Assembly: GCA_949128115.1 (NCBI GenBank)
Contig: OX421962.1
Span: 37,347,745 to 37,411,744, forward strand
From: Anaspis maculata
Lineage: Eukaryota; Arthropoda; Insecta; Coleoptera; Scraptiidae
Reading direction: 5' to 3'
Length of the DNA: 64,000 nucleotides
Shown: positions 45,777-55,598 of the stretch, in pieces
Layout of the letters: each line of letters opens with the position of its first letter
Position numbering within the stretch: the first letter of the stretch is position 1
The notes under the pieces: model-generated
Databases searched by the model: none
What the model was told of the DNA's origin: nothing
The model's input: the letters and a program-made list of their open reading frames with translations, nothing else
Made by a program: the position numbers and the translations under genes

Positions 45777-48729
45777 TGTTAGTGGAGCGGTTGAAGCTCG
45801 CTAACGCGTCTCCTTAACGAGTTATTTTTTTTAGAGTATAACACTCTGGAACCATCACCATTCGATTGAGAAAACATCAGGCTTCAGAATATATAAATTT
45901 CAGCAAAATCGCGAGGTACCGACATCGTTTTTTTTGCCATCAAACCTCGAGAAGGTCCGATTTTTCAAGGGATTTTATCACTTACAAAAACTGAATTTTC
46001 TCGAAAAATATACGGTCTTGATGGCAGGTTCTGACGTCAATTTATAGAGAATTTCTTGGGAAACATTTTGATGTACGTCACTTTCACTCTGTTTCCCTGA
46101 TTAACCCGGAAAACCAAAAAATGTGCAGAAAACAGCGACGAAATTTGTCAGTGTCCGCGTTCCCTTTACGATAACTTTCGAATTCACGATATCAAATTGA
46201 GATTTTTTTACACAGAAATGCTCCTCGATTTATTCTGAAAATATAATCCCGCATAACATATAGTCGCGTTTCAAAAATAAAGGCGTCAGAAGCAAAAACA
46301 TCGGAGCGCGCGCTCCCGTCAAATTGTCAGCCGCCCAGTATTTGGAACATGGGCTATGAGGTGTAAAAATTTTTCTCGACGTTATTTTAGATGATTGAGT
46401 GATGAAACTTTATATAATGGTTTTATAGACAATTACCTTTCCCTTTGCAAATTACTGGGACCATACCATCCTGCAGAGCCTCTACAAGGTCGCTGCAAGG
46501 GCTTCTTTGGTTTAAAAAATTACCGCTAACCTACTGCAGAGCAGATATTTTTGTTTTTTTTTCTCTTAATTTTTTTTTATACGTCACTTTTTATTCAGAA
46601 CTGTATGATCTAAAATATGTGATGCCAAGTGGTGATCAGACTCCAATACCAAAGCAGTATTGAGGGAAATACCTACCTTACACTTCTGCGTGATTATCTA
46701 AATAGATACCTATATATCGAAGTTCTATAAATTCAGCGGTGCAGCCAAGTGGTGGGCTACGGGACTATAGCCTCTCCCCAGATTACCAATTCTTCGCCCT
46801 TTTTTAGAGAATTTTAGTCCTTTCTCGAGTTTCGAAGGGACATTTCGTTCCCAGTTATTGGCTCAGCCTCCCACGACAAAATCCTGTCTGCGCCACTGAG
46901 TATCTGAAGTCAGGTTTCTATGTTTTGTATATTTATCGCAATGTCTGCATGAGGCACAATGGTTCTTGATCAATTTTAATGGGAAATAAGTGGAAAATTA
47001 AATCCATCAAACGAATGAAATGTCCTCATCGTCATCGCCATCATTATCGCCATCGTTCTCATTTTGAATTATTATTATTTTTGATTGGTTTTCGCAACCT
47101 TTGAATTTGCAAGCCTCAGTGCATTTTAAATGTTCCTTCAGGCACTGGCATTTCAATGTTGAGCAGTTTTTGTCTTTGCAGAAAATATCCAACATCTCCC
47201 GGACTTCATTTGGGATGAGAGAACGTAGCGAGATAGTTGGTGAAATATGATTTTTTTGATGTATTTTCCCAACCGAAACGAAAAATGTCCAATCCAGGCA
47301 ACGAGCCCACCCACATTGCTGTTTCACCATATGTGACATACGCCCTTACAGATCATAATAGAAATTGTAGAAAACTGTAGAAATTGTACAAAAATTTTAT
47401 TGTAGAGAGGAAGTATAATTATCATAATCAAGTATAATCAAAATGAGAACGATGGCGATAATGATGCCGATGACGATGAGGACATTTCATTCGTTTGATG
47501 GATTTAATTTTCCACTTATTTTCCATTAAAATTGATCAAGAACCATTGTGCCTCATGCAGACATTGCGATAAATATACAAAACATAGAAACCTGACTTCA
47601 GATACTCAGTGGCGCAGACAGGATTTTGTCGTGGGAGGCTGAGCCAATAACTGGGAACGAAATGTCCCTTCGAAACTCGAGAAAGGACTAAAATTCTCTA
47701 AAAAAGGGCGAAGAATCGGTAATCTGGGGAGAGGCTATAGTCCCGTAGTCCACCACTTGGCTGCACCGCTGAATTTATAGAACTTCGATATATAGGTATC
47801 TATTTAGATAATCACGCAGAAGTGTAAGGTAGGTATTTCCCTTAATACTGCTTTGGTATTGGAGTCTGATTACCACTTGGCACATCACATATTTTAGATC
47901 ATACAGTTCTGAATAAAAAGTGACGTATAAAAAAAAATTAAGAGAAAAAAAAACAAAAATATCTGCTCTGCAGTAGGTTAGCGGTAATTTTTTAAACCAA
48001 AGAAGCCCTTGCAGCGACCTTGTAGAGGCTCTGCAGGATGGTATGGTCCCAATAATTTGCAAAGGGAAAGGTAATTGTCTATAAAACCATTATATAAAGT
48101 TTCATCACTCAATCATCTAAAATAACGTCGAGAAAAATTTTTACACCTCATAGCCCATGTTCCAAATACTGGGCGGCTGACAGTTTGACGGGAGCGCGCG
48201 CTCCGATGTTTTTGCTTCTGATGCCTTTATTTTTGAAACGCGACTATATGTTATGCGGGATTATATTTTCAGAATAAATTGAGGAACATTTCTGTGTAAA
48301 AAAATCTCAATTTGATATCGTGAATTCGAAAGTTATCGTAAAGGGAACGCGGACACTGACAAATTTCGTCGCTGTTTTCTGCACTTTTTTTTGTTTTCCG
48401 GGTTAATAGGGAAACAGAATGAGAGTGACGTACATCAAAATGTTGCCCAAGAAATTCTCTATAAATTGACGTCAGAACCTGCCATCAAGACCGTATATTT
48501 TTCGAGAAAATTCAGTTTTTGTAAGTGATGAAATCCCTTGAAAAATCGGACCTTCTCGAGGTTTGATGACAAAAAAAACGATGTCGGTACCTCGCGATTT
48601 TGCTGAAATTTATATATTCTGAAGCCTGATGTTTTCTCAATCGAATGGTGATGGTTCCAGAGTGTTATACTCTAAAAAAAATAACTTGTCAAGGAGACGC
48701 GTTAGCAAGCTTCAACCGCTCCACTATGT
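45777..48729. mobile_element. Foldback element, 2.95 kb, TAGTGG ends, TGT target duplication
   Basis: The body at 45780-48726 starts TAGTGGAGCGGTTGAAGC and ends with the reverse complement GCTTCAACCGCTCCACTA. It is flanked by TGT on both sides (45777-45779, 48727-48729). The left arm (45780-47071) and right arm (47439-48726) are nearly identical over about 1.29 kb; a 72-codon frame at 46445-46663 and a 95-codon frame at 47775-48062 are the same arm read from opposite sides. The loop of about 370 bp holds most of a cysteine-rich ORF whose last codons lie in the left arm. It is the youngest-looking large palindrome here. Confidence 0.93.
47007..47339 (-). CDS. Cysteine-rich (CXC-type) ORF, C-terminal remnant of a transposon protein
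   Basis: A 110-codon frame runs from the loop of the 45780-48726 palindrome into its left arm. Residues 54-82 show CX4CX4CXCX6CX3CX4C, like CXC-type zinc-binding segments found at the C-terminus of some insect transposon proteins. The tail is an acidic Asp/Asn/Gly/Glu run, then stop. The codons for this acidic tail and stop are repeated inverted in the right arm at about 47445-47500, but the Cys segment is single. The likely reading is that the palindrome arose by inverted duplication of the 3' end of an autonomous element, leaving this C-terminal piece in the loop. No catalytic domain is present. The upstream Met may not be the original start. Confidence 0.5.
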   Translation of the reverse strand: MSHMVKQQCGWARCLDWTFFVSVGKIHQKNHISPTISLRSLIPNEVREMLDIFCKDKNCSTLKCQCLKEHLKCTEACKFKGCENQSKIIIIQNENDGDNDGDDDEDISFV

Positions 48730-49024
48730 AGGTAGATTGGTCTTTCTTTCTTATTTGGTTTTATTCGTCAGTTTCGATTACATGGTGGTTCGTTATTTCC
48801 AGATTTTCTTAGGTTAGGAAACGTCCGAGTACCTATACGTGCCTGGAGAAAAAACATATCAAGGGTAAGAGGCACTAAAGACACAAAGCAAGTTTGCTCC
48901 CAAACATGATAACTGTATACATAAAAGTGAAGAATGAGAAAGAAAAACTAAAAATATCATCTACAGAATACATTTACAATCATTCCAACCTATTCACCCA
49001 TTCATGCTGCAAATGCAGAACTAG
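48730..49024. other. Unassigned spacer
   Basis: I see nothing recognisable. Confidence 0.4.
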
Positions 49025-49171
49025 AACTTTTTGGATCAGAAATAAAGTGACAAGATGAAGCGCTAGGGGGGCTACGGCTGATGGCCGCTGCCGTCTGGTT
49101 ACTGTTATAGGTACTATCAACCATAACCTTAGCCCCCCTTTAAGCTTGTTACTTTATTTTTGATCCAAAAT
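49025..49171. mobile_element. MITE-like hairpin element, copy 2
   Basis: The arms are CTTTTTGGATCAGAAATAAA and TTTATTTTTGATCCAAAA; the centre has GGGGGGCTACGGCTGATGGC. Both match the element at 9983-10200, so the two define one family. It abuts the second solo LTR, which begins at 49174. Confidence 0.78.
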
Positions 49172-49823
49172 ACTGTTACGTATCTCGCGTATGGGTTCGA
49201 ATATAATTGACACGATCGTTTTAAAACACACACTGTTTATTACTGCGTACTATTACGGCATGATCAAAAACTTTCCTCCTCTAGGCAGGCTGTGGCCTGG
49301 CCAAAATCAGCCTCGTTCGCCTGCCAATGATTAGACCACAGCCTGCCTAGAGGAGGAAAGTTTTTGATATACGGTACAGTAAATACACGCCAACAATTAC
49401 CTACTTGGAAATATATCGCAGGTACTTTGTTTTTATCCGCTCGCTACCTTTTCGCATTCCAATTCAATACTGGTCATGAGACGACAATTGATGCCTAATA
49501 TAGGTCCGACCAATTCATCTCGAATGTTCCATGCATTCTCAAGTAGTTTCCATAGTGATCCGGTATATGGATTCTAGACCACTCCTGAATAATCACACAC
49601 CTTCCGCGTGTTTCCCGTGTGCTCCGGAATGTCTGCACCTCCGTCAAAATGGACAGATGTGCCTTGGTCGAGCGTTGAAGGTTCCCAATGCCAAGCCGTC
49701 GCGTATACTTTTGGGAACATCCGGAGCACCGCTCTTGTATCTAGACCGCTACATGATGGGTGGAAGAATCCAGAAAGATCGCGTGTTCACCCGAATGCAC
49801 GGGATCGCCGCTCGTAACAATAC
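49170..49823 (+). mobile_element. Solo LTR (Gypsy-like, copy 2) with ATAC target duplication
   Basis: The body at 49174-49819 starts TGTTACG and ends CGTAACA, and is flanked by ATAC on both sides (49170-49173, 49820-49823). It is colinear with copy 1 at 4977-5491 but longer, because a 106-bp hairpin element is inserted at 49263-49368. There is no internal region. The 150-codon frame at 49531-49983 runs out of the LTR into flanking DNA and is not a gene. Confidence 0.87.
49263..49368. mobile_element. Nested 106-bp hairpin insertion with perfect 33-bp arms
   Basis: The arms at 49263-49295 and 49336-49368 are perfect reverse complements over 33 bp (left begins ATCAAAAACTTTCCTCCTCT). The 40-nt loop is GC-rich. 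The matching place in solo LTR copy 1 has no such sequence, so this is an insertion into the LTR. The flanks TTACGGCA and TACGGTAC suggest an imperfect duplication of TACGG. Confidence 0.85.
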
Positions 49824-50204
49824 CCTAGTTCTGCATTTTCAACAGAAATGCATTTCCAGCAAAAGCTGGAAAAAATTCCGGGAAAACTGGAGAATTTCCG
49901 AGAATTGTCGAAATTTTTCCGAAGAGTCGAAAAGGTGTAAATTTATTTTAGATTTTCCCATTCGCCTTCAGAATGACAATTAGGTCTGTGAAAAAAGTCG
50001 TGTCGGAAAATTTGAGAATTCATGAAAAAGCGAGTGAAAAATTACCTCATGCAGTATTCTTGAAACTAATTGAAAGAACATTTTATACTTTGAAACCTTA
50101 AATATTAGGTTATTGTTCCACTGTACACATGGATTCTGTTGTTCCATATCTAGCGTTCATTATTTATCATTTTATTGACAAAACTATATACTTTTGATAT
50201 GTAT
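49824..50204. other. Unassigned spacer
   Basis: It holds runs of GAAAA/GGAAAA-type simple sequence near 49860-49930. There is no gene. Confidence 0.4.
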
Positions 50205-50377
50205 ATTTACAATAGGGGGTGCATCCCGGAGAAAAATCTTAATCCCGGGATTTCGGGATCGAAGAATCACGATCCCGGGGTCCCGGGAAAATTTCCACCA
50301 TTTTATCAATAAACGAAACAAATATTTAAAGTAACTATACGTATTTCTCTGTTTTTAAACCAATGCCGCAAAAAAAC

Positions 50378-50562
50378 TAAGGCCCAGTCCCAGTATTTCA
50401 GTTGGAGTTGAATTTTCCTCGAGATTTTCCTTCAATTCGTTTAGTAAAACTTGGTTTTGTTACTGCGGAGACAATTGTTGCAACAATTGAATCTATGGCA
50501 ACTGAACCAATAGTTTTACTAAACGAAAGTTCAACTCCAACTGGAATACTAGACCTAATTCG
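50378..50562. mobile_element. MITE-like inverted repeat
   Basis: TTCAGTTGGAGTTGAA pairs with TTCAACTCCAACTGGAA, and CGTTTAGTAAAACT with AGTTTTACTAAACG inside. Outer bases ACTAAGGCCCAGT and AGACCTAATT extend the match with gaps. There is no ORF. Confidence 0.65.
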
Positions 50563-50586
50563 TCCAGCGAGTTATCGCCAAGCAGT

Positions 50587-50722
50587 CAGGGGTGGGACTC
50601 CGTGTTCTTTGTCAACAGTCGCTTTCTACCTGACCTTGAGCAGGTACATGTAAATTCCCTATGCTTAGCGACTATCGCTTAGAAGCGACTGTCGATAGCG
50701 ACTACACGGAGTCCCACCCCAG
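50587..50722. mobile_element. 130-bp MITE with CAG target duplication
   Basis: The body at 50590-50719 has perfect 16-bp ends, GGGTGGGACTCCGTGT and ACACGGAGTCCCACCC, flanked by CAG on both sides. Inner arms add AACAGTCGCTTC with GAAGCGACTGT. A 3-bp duplication would fit a PIF/Harbinger-like enzyme; this is an inference. Confidence 0.75.
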
Positions 50723-50785
50723 GGCCGGGCCCAGCAGGCGTGCAGTGCGTGCCTGCACGCAGGCGGCAAGTCATAGGGGCGGCAA

Positions 50786-52702
50786 TATACAGGGTGGAAA
50801 CTTCAACCTGTTTAAATTCAGTATTTGAATAACCCTAAACATTTGGCCAAAAACCTCGGACAGGTCGATTTTTAAGTTTAAAATGCCACATTTCGATACC
50901 TTCTACGTGACCTTGACAATGCCAGGGGACAAGGGACAGAAGGGGTCAAAAAATGCCATTTTTATCTTCGTTAGATTCTCTATCTTTACTCTAGAAAAGA
51001 GATGTCCACTTCAAGGCCACGGACGCCATGCGCTGTTCGAACTTGAACTTGATCACGAGGTCAAGTAGGTAGTTTGAAACGAACTGATAGGGGACATTGA
51101 GGTGACTGTGAACACTGAATGTATCACAAGAAGTAATAAACTCGAAAACGAACATGATCATCATATGATATTTGGTCACAATTTTCAGAATGAATTTTGC
51201 AGTGTTGGTGTTTTGCCGAACGTTCGATACTTTTTTATAAAACAATTCATATTTGATTGCGTTAACTTAGACACTGTTCCCTTACGTCAGTTGAAGTATG
51301 TTCAATTGTCTACATCTGAGTGTGGTTTCCAAATTTCTTTTGGAATTTACTAGACCATTCAATGCTAGAACGCAATAACGCATTTCATTTCTGTGATTCT
51401 GTGTTTACGGCGCGTTCGTGTAGTCGCAGGTCGCCGTTCAGAGTTCAGCATTATTCTGTGGTTCAGCTGCTGTAAAATTAGCGAAAAGGTGAGTGTTTTA
51501 TCCACAGGCCATAATCCTTACTCTACAAAAGAGATGTCCACCAAGATTTGACTAGGAAAATGCGAAGGTTACTGTCGAGGTTACTGTTGTATGTTGTGTT
51601 GCCTATTATTATGCTCCAAGTAAAATGAGTACATACCTAGGTGCATTCCATTAGATTACGTTGTCATCGAGTGTTAGAACGGTCAATTAGAACACCAAAA
51701 TTGCAATAGTGACTTTGTGAATATCTGGAATAGAGTTTGACTGATCTGAATTGAAATTTTTGAAAATATTTCTAAAACATTTCAGTTACTTATATTTTTT
51801 TCTTCGAATCAACCAAAGTGTGCCAAACAATTGAGGAATCGCCTCGGTAATCGCATTTTATAGCATGTTTTATGGTGGCCTCCCAATGTTATATCAGATT
51901 TTGGAAAGAAGAAATTTCAAGCTATGAAATGTTAATGATCTGAAAAATTGATTTCTTTTTCATTGTGTGTTCTACAATAACGGATGATAAAGTAATGTTG
52001 AGAAGAAATTATATTTCGAATAATTTTAAGGGTGGGTATTCATTCTTTGAGATTATTCAATTTTCGAGATTATTCAGTTTTCGAGATTATTTAATCTTCA
52101 AGTTTATTCCTCGGTTTATTCAATGTTCAGGACCACCTGACTTTTGGGTTAAAGGCGCGCTTGCGCGCCTTCATGACCTAGTCTAACCTAAAAAGACAAT
52201 TGAAATCCTGCCTAAAAATAAAGATGGCGGCGTTCAAAAGGTCAGTGTTCCTGTCAAAAAGGTGGCATTTTCTTGAAATCTAAAGCAAGTACCACCTGTT
52301 GAGCCATCTAAGCTTTTACCACACTGATAACGTGACCTATTGACCTTGACAACACCAATGGCGGCGAAAGGGGAAAGAAAATACCACCTTTTTGATAGGA
52401 ACCGTGATACTGAGTTTTGAACGCGGCAATTTTTTTTTTGTGGAGCAGGATCTCAATTATTTTTATAGGTTAGATAGAGAGTCTAACAAGACTAACAACG
52501 ATGAAAATTCCTTTTTTTGACCTGCCATTGTATTAAAAAAAATTGGGCTCCTGCCCCTTGCGCCGCCCCTGGCATGGTCGCGTAACTAATACCAAAATGT
52601 GGTATTTTGAATTTAAAAATCGACCTGTCCGAGGTTTTTGGTGAAATGTTTTTGGTTATTGGATTACTGAATATAAACAGGTTAAAGTTTCCACCCTGTA
52701 TA
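50786..52702. mobile_element. TACAGGGTG-type element, 1.9 kb, about 215-bp terminal arms
   Basis: The body at 50788-52700 starts TACAGGGTGGAAACTTCAAC and its right end reads inward TACAGGGTGGAAACTTTAAC. TA flanks both ends. Arms extend about 215-230 bp (AACCTCGGACAGGTCGATTT with its partner near 52620). The 1.5-kb middle is mostly single-copy, with a nested palindrome at 52206-52428 and a direct repeat of AAAAGAGATGTCCAC at 50996 and 51526. No transposase is recognised; frames are under 85 codons. Confidence 0.85.
52206..52428. repeat. Nested palindrome inside the 50786-52702 element
   Basis: GCGGCGTTCAAAA with TTTTGAACGCGGC, and CAAAAAGGTGGCATTTTCTT with AAGAAAATACCACCTTTTTG, define arms of about 60-70 bp. 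The centre carries ACCTATTGACCTTGACAAC. Confidence 0.7.
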
Positions 52703-52824
52703 ATAAAGTTGAATTTCAAAGGATTCTTTTAATTCCCGTATTTAGGGAGGGATCTCCACTGCCTGTGAGGGGGGCGGCAATTTTTAGCTGGCACGCAGGC
52801 GGCAAATAGGCCAGGCCCGGCCTC

Positions 52825-53100
52825 TGGCCAAGCTCCAAGCCTGGAGCGAATTTTCGTCCACAGCACTCTTGCGACGGAGAACGCCCTTTCCGACTCCACA
52901 CTCGAAAGTGGTAATGGATTGATGATAAAAAATCGTAAGTCATTTGTGGATTGTGCCCACGAATACCTCCGTTTTCAAACAAGACCAGCTTCGTCTTCAA
53001 ATTTGTTGTCAATGAAGCGACTTGGACATGCGGTCGCAATTTGATGGATTCATCGTGTTCGCTCAGTTTTTCTTTAAATGAACACCACTCGAGTTTATTT
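52825..53100 (-). pseudogene. hAT transposase C-terminal dimerisation remnant
   Basis: On the minus strand, one frame reads a LRPHVQVASLTTNLKTKLVL piece and MTYDFL; one base further on, the next frame reads INPLPLSSVESERAFSVAR and then KIRSRLGAW. The PLSSVESERAFS block is the conserved core of the hATC dimerisation domain, which ends hAT transposases. A single-base shift near 52925 separates the two frames, and the upstream catalytic region is missing, so it is dead. It lies inside the 50213-53323 composite element with the expected orientation relative to its ends. Confidence 0.82.
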
Positions 53101-53332
53101 TTATTTCTATCGTGTGATCGAATGAATGAAATAAAATAATATTATTACACGATAAGTATGTCCACTTTTGCACGAACAGATCGTCGACGAGCTTAATCCC
53201 GAAAATCCCGGGATTGATTTATTTTCGGGATCGGATTTGACCATTTTTTCGGGATTTTCGGGACCAAGAATCGTCCGGGATCCCGGGATTTCGGGATTCG
53301 GGATTCAGGGATTGCACGCCCTAAATTCACAA

Positions 53333-54209
53333 GACTTCCCAAAGAAATTGCACACTTGCAAAAAACTTGAAATTTTTTTTGACAAGAGAACCGCCATTTT
53401 TAGATCTTTCTTCCTTGTGAAACAAATTTTTTCACAACAGAGAACGCCTTCTTCACTAAATAGTAAAATGATCAGGGACAACTCAGAAGGCATTGAATCT
53501 TCACAAGGAGAACATTCTAAAATTGTTGTTGAGAAATCACCTCCCGAAGTTTTATGCATGGTCACCGAAACATCCTGTATACTATGTCTCTGACAATCCC
53601 TCATAATTTTCGTGTCAATAATAATTATTATTATTACGTTTTCATGACGACATCAATCATGAGGTTTTCAAAACAAAAAAAATCGCTCAAGGAAACGACC
53701 TGAAACAAACCAGAAAATGACGCGCATCACCGCAAATAACACACGACGTACATATACGTAATGCCAGCAATACTACATTGGATACAAATAAAATATGAAA
53801 ATAAACCGGACTTGGTGGAGTAAATGAACTAATATTGGCAGGTTATCCCAAAGCAACGCTCGCGCTCCGCGCGCCTGATTTTCCTGAAAGCTGAGGCTGA
53901 AGCCTGAAAAACCGATGCCGAGGCTCTGAAACAATAAGCGACAACGACGCGAACTGGGCGCGGGGCCAGTGAACTCCCGACGCTTCGGCCGCTCCGCAGC
54001 CTGATGCCCCGCGATGCTGAATCCAGGAGCATCAGAAGCTCACCGGCTGAAATTAAATAGTCTAGACCTGAAACTTGGGCGGTATGTGTACGTGTATGTG
54101 TATATCATGTATAATGTAAGACTAACTATATCTTCGCTATACATCTTGCATCTCGCACATTTGACGACTTGACCTACATCTAAAATCGGATCCTGCCGGC
54201 GATGCTGCG
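53333..54209. other. Unassigned DNA with a GC-rich patch
   Basis: It holds AATAATAATTATTATTATTA near 53618-53637. The 53870-54050 patch is CpG-rich, with GCTGAGGCTGAAGCCTGAAA-like internal repeats. Frames on both strands up to 99 codons show no recognised motif. Confidence 0.4.
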
Positions 54210-54620
54210 GTGCTTCTACACCACCGCAGAAGTGTTGCGTCACACACGCGTGCAGTGTGTACCAACACCAGCACGTATACTTGCCTTACTACGAGCTCGG
54301 TCACCGGAGGAGGAGAGGTGTTGAAAAAGAAGTTGCGGCAAGAAGTTTCGAGCTTTAACGGTTGGGATTACCTCAGTGAGGTTGCGGCAGAAGTCTCCCT
54401 CGAGCAAGCTGCTACCTTGTTCAATGTGATTTTTTTAGCGATTCCTAAATTTGTAATAAATTCTAACCATTCAGCCTTGAGTGGAGGGAGGCGTAGGTAC
54501 GGTATTGTCGAAAAAGGAACAAAGCGGCAAAAGCGCCTACCAAACACGCTCTCTTTGTTATACAGGGTGTTTCAATGGAAACGAGCCACCCTGAATAAAT
54601 CTTTGCAAGATGAAATTTAG
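54210..54620 (+). CDS. 136-codon ORF, unrecognised; middle part coding-like
   Basis: The frame from ATG at 54210 has a middle stretch (residues about 36-72: LKKKLRQEVSSFNGWDYLSE and on) with amphipathic, coding-like composition. It then runs into a TACAGGGTGTTTCAATGG repeat end at 54563, so the end is not genuine coding. If anything is real it is an exon near 54300-54430. No clear acceptor or donor pair was found. Confidence 0.2.
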   Translation: MLLHHRRSVASHTRAVCTNTSTYTCLTTSSVTGGGEVLKKKLRQEVSSFNGWDYLSEVAAEVSLEQAATLFNVIFLAIPKFVINSNHSALSGGRRRYGIVEKGTKRQKRLPNTLSLLYRVFQWKRATLNKSLQDEI

Positions 54621-55028
54621 AAGATTTCCTGAGACCCGTCGATTTTCGAGGGGGACATCTGAAGCATACATTGGCTAATTTCTATCTTCAACCCCCTCAC
54701 CTCCACCCACCTCAACTTCGAAATTTCAAATGATTTGGCTAGTATAGCAGCAGATATACTGAGCTGAAATGCCCAAATGAGGAGTCGCAATCCAACAACA
54801 AGAACTCTGGAGAAGTTTCCGGGAGGATGTATCTACGTGAAGAAGACATAGGTAGTAGTACCTATCTACGCAGTAATAGCGTGTGCTCATATACAATATA
54901 CAATATTCAAACGTCCAGCGGTTGAAGGATCAAATATGATTTGATATTAACCAAATCCAAGCTGTACGTTTGTTTCGGGGTTTGTTATTGATATTCTAAT
55001 ATTAAAACGTTTTCCTAAAATTTCACGA

Positions 55029-55598
55029 GTGGAAGTGGACTGCCAAATGAAAGCACATGGCTTGGCCCTTTATGGAAATCGCAACTTGAGCCCCAATCCC
55101 CAATCCAAACTTCCGAAGACAATCCTCGCCGAGATCCTCACGCTTCTTTGGCGGTTCAACCGCGAAAGTTCCGGCAGCCGTTCCCGATGGCCATTCCATC
55201 GGTCGGCACCATCATCCCCCCAGCGCTCACCAGGCATGATTTCCTCTCTCGCACATTATCGGGTCCATTACGATGACTATGAAAATCTGGCAGAGAATGG
55301 AAAGAGGAGGCCTGGTCGGCTCTCTCATGGCACACAGAGAGAGCATTTGCGGTTTTCTATCAAGTTGCGTGGGCGTCACACGCGTCAAGTTCAACGACTC
55401 CTCTGTGGCTCCATCGCCACATCGATCCACCCCGTCAACCCACAAACCTGGCCAAGCCTCCTTGCGTTATGCCGTAGCCGTAGCGTTGACTATGCCCAAG
55501 TTCTCGCTCCTCTCTCCTCGCAGAGACAGATGGAACATGTACTACTCCTATGTAAAGTACCAGCGACAAAGGCACGGAAAAATGCCCGTTCGCGCTAG
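55029..55598 (+). CDS. 189-codon ORF in GC-rich DNA, unrecognised
   Basis: This is the longest open frame in the window. It is rich in Ser, Arg and Leu with no recognised domain, signal peptide or membrane segment. A 130-codon plus frame (55273-55665) and minus frames of 72-79 codons overlap it, which is typical of stop-poor GC-rich sequence. TCTCCTCGCAG near 55513 looks like a splice acceptor and CTATGTAAAGT near 55549 like a donor, so a short exon could be present in another frame. The segment stands out in base composition and may be host exon or promoter DNA. Confidence 0.2.
   Translation: MEVDCQMKAHGLALYGNRNLSPNPQSKLPKTILAEILTLLWRFNRESSGSRSRWPFHRSAPSSPQRSPGMISSLAHYRVHYDDYENLAENGKRRPGRLSHGTQREHLRFSIKLRGRHTRQVQRLLCGSIATSIHPVNPQTWPSLLALCRSRSVDYAQVLAPLSSQRQMEHVLLLCKVPATKARKNARSR

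Larger units (their letters stand above)
50205..53332 (-). mobile_element. Composite hAT element, interrupted by later insertions
   Basis: The left end at 50213 reads TAGGGGGTGCATCCC; the right end at 53323 reads inward as TAGGGCGTGCAATCCC. Both are followed by repeated CCCGGGATTTCGGG-type motifs (50242-50295 and 53199-53305). The flanks ATTTACAA (50205-50212) and ATTCACAA (53325-53332) agree at 7 of 8 bases with one base offset, like an aged 8-bp duplication. Inside, a hAT transposase remnant lies at 52825-53100 on the minus strand. At least three other elements lie inside (50378-50562, 50587-50722, 50786-52702). Without them little more than 1 kb remains. Confidence 0.6.

Noticed and set aside
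46445..48062. Near-identical frames at 46445-46663 and 47775-48062
   Set aside because: They are mirrored arm sequence of the 2.95-kb palindrome, with no conserved motif.
49531..49983. A 150-codon plus frame
   Set aside because: It starts inside the solo LTR and runs into simple sequence beyond it.
53168..53593. A 141-codon plus frame
   Set aside because: Its first third is the CCCGGGATTTCGGG repeat end of the hAT element; the rest has an equally open frame on the other strand.
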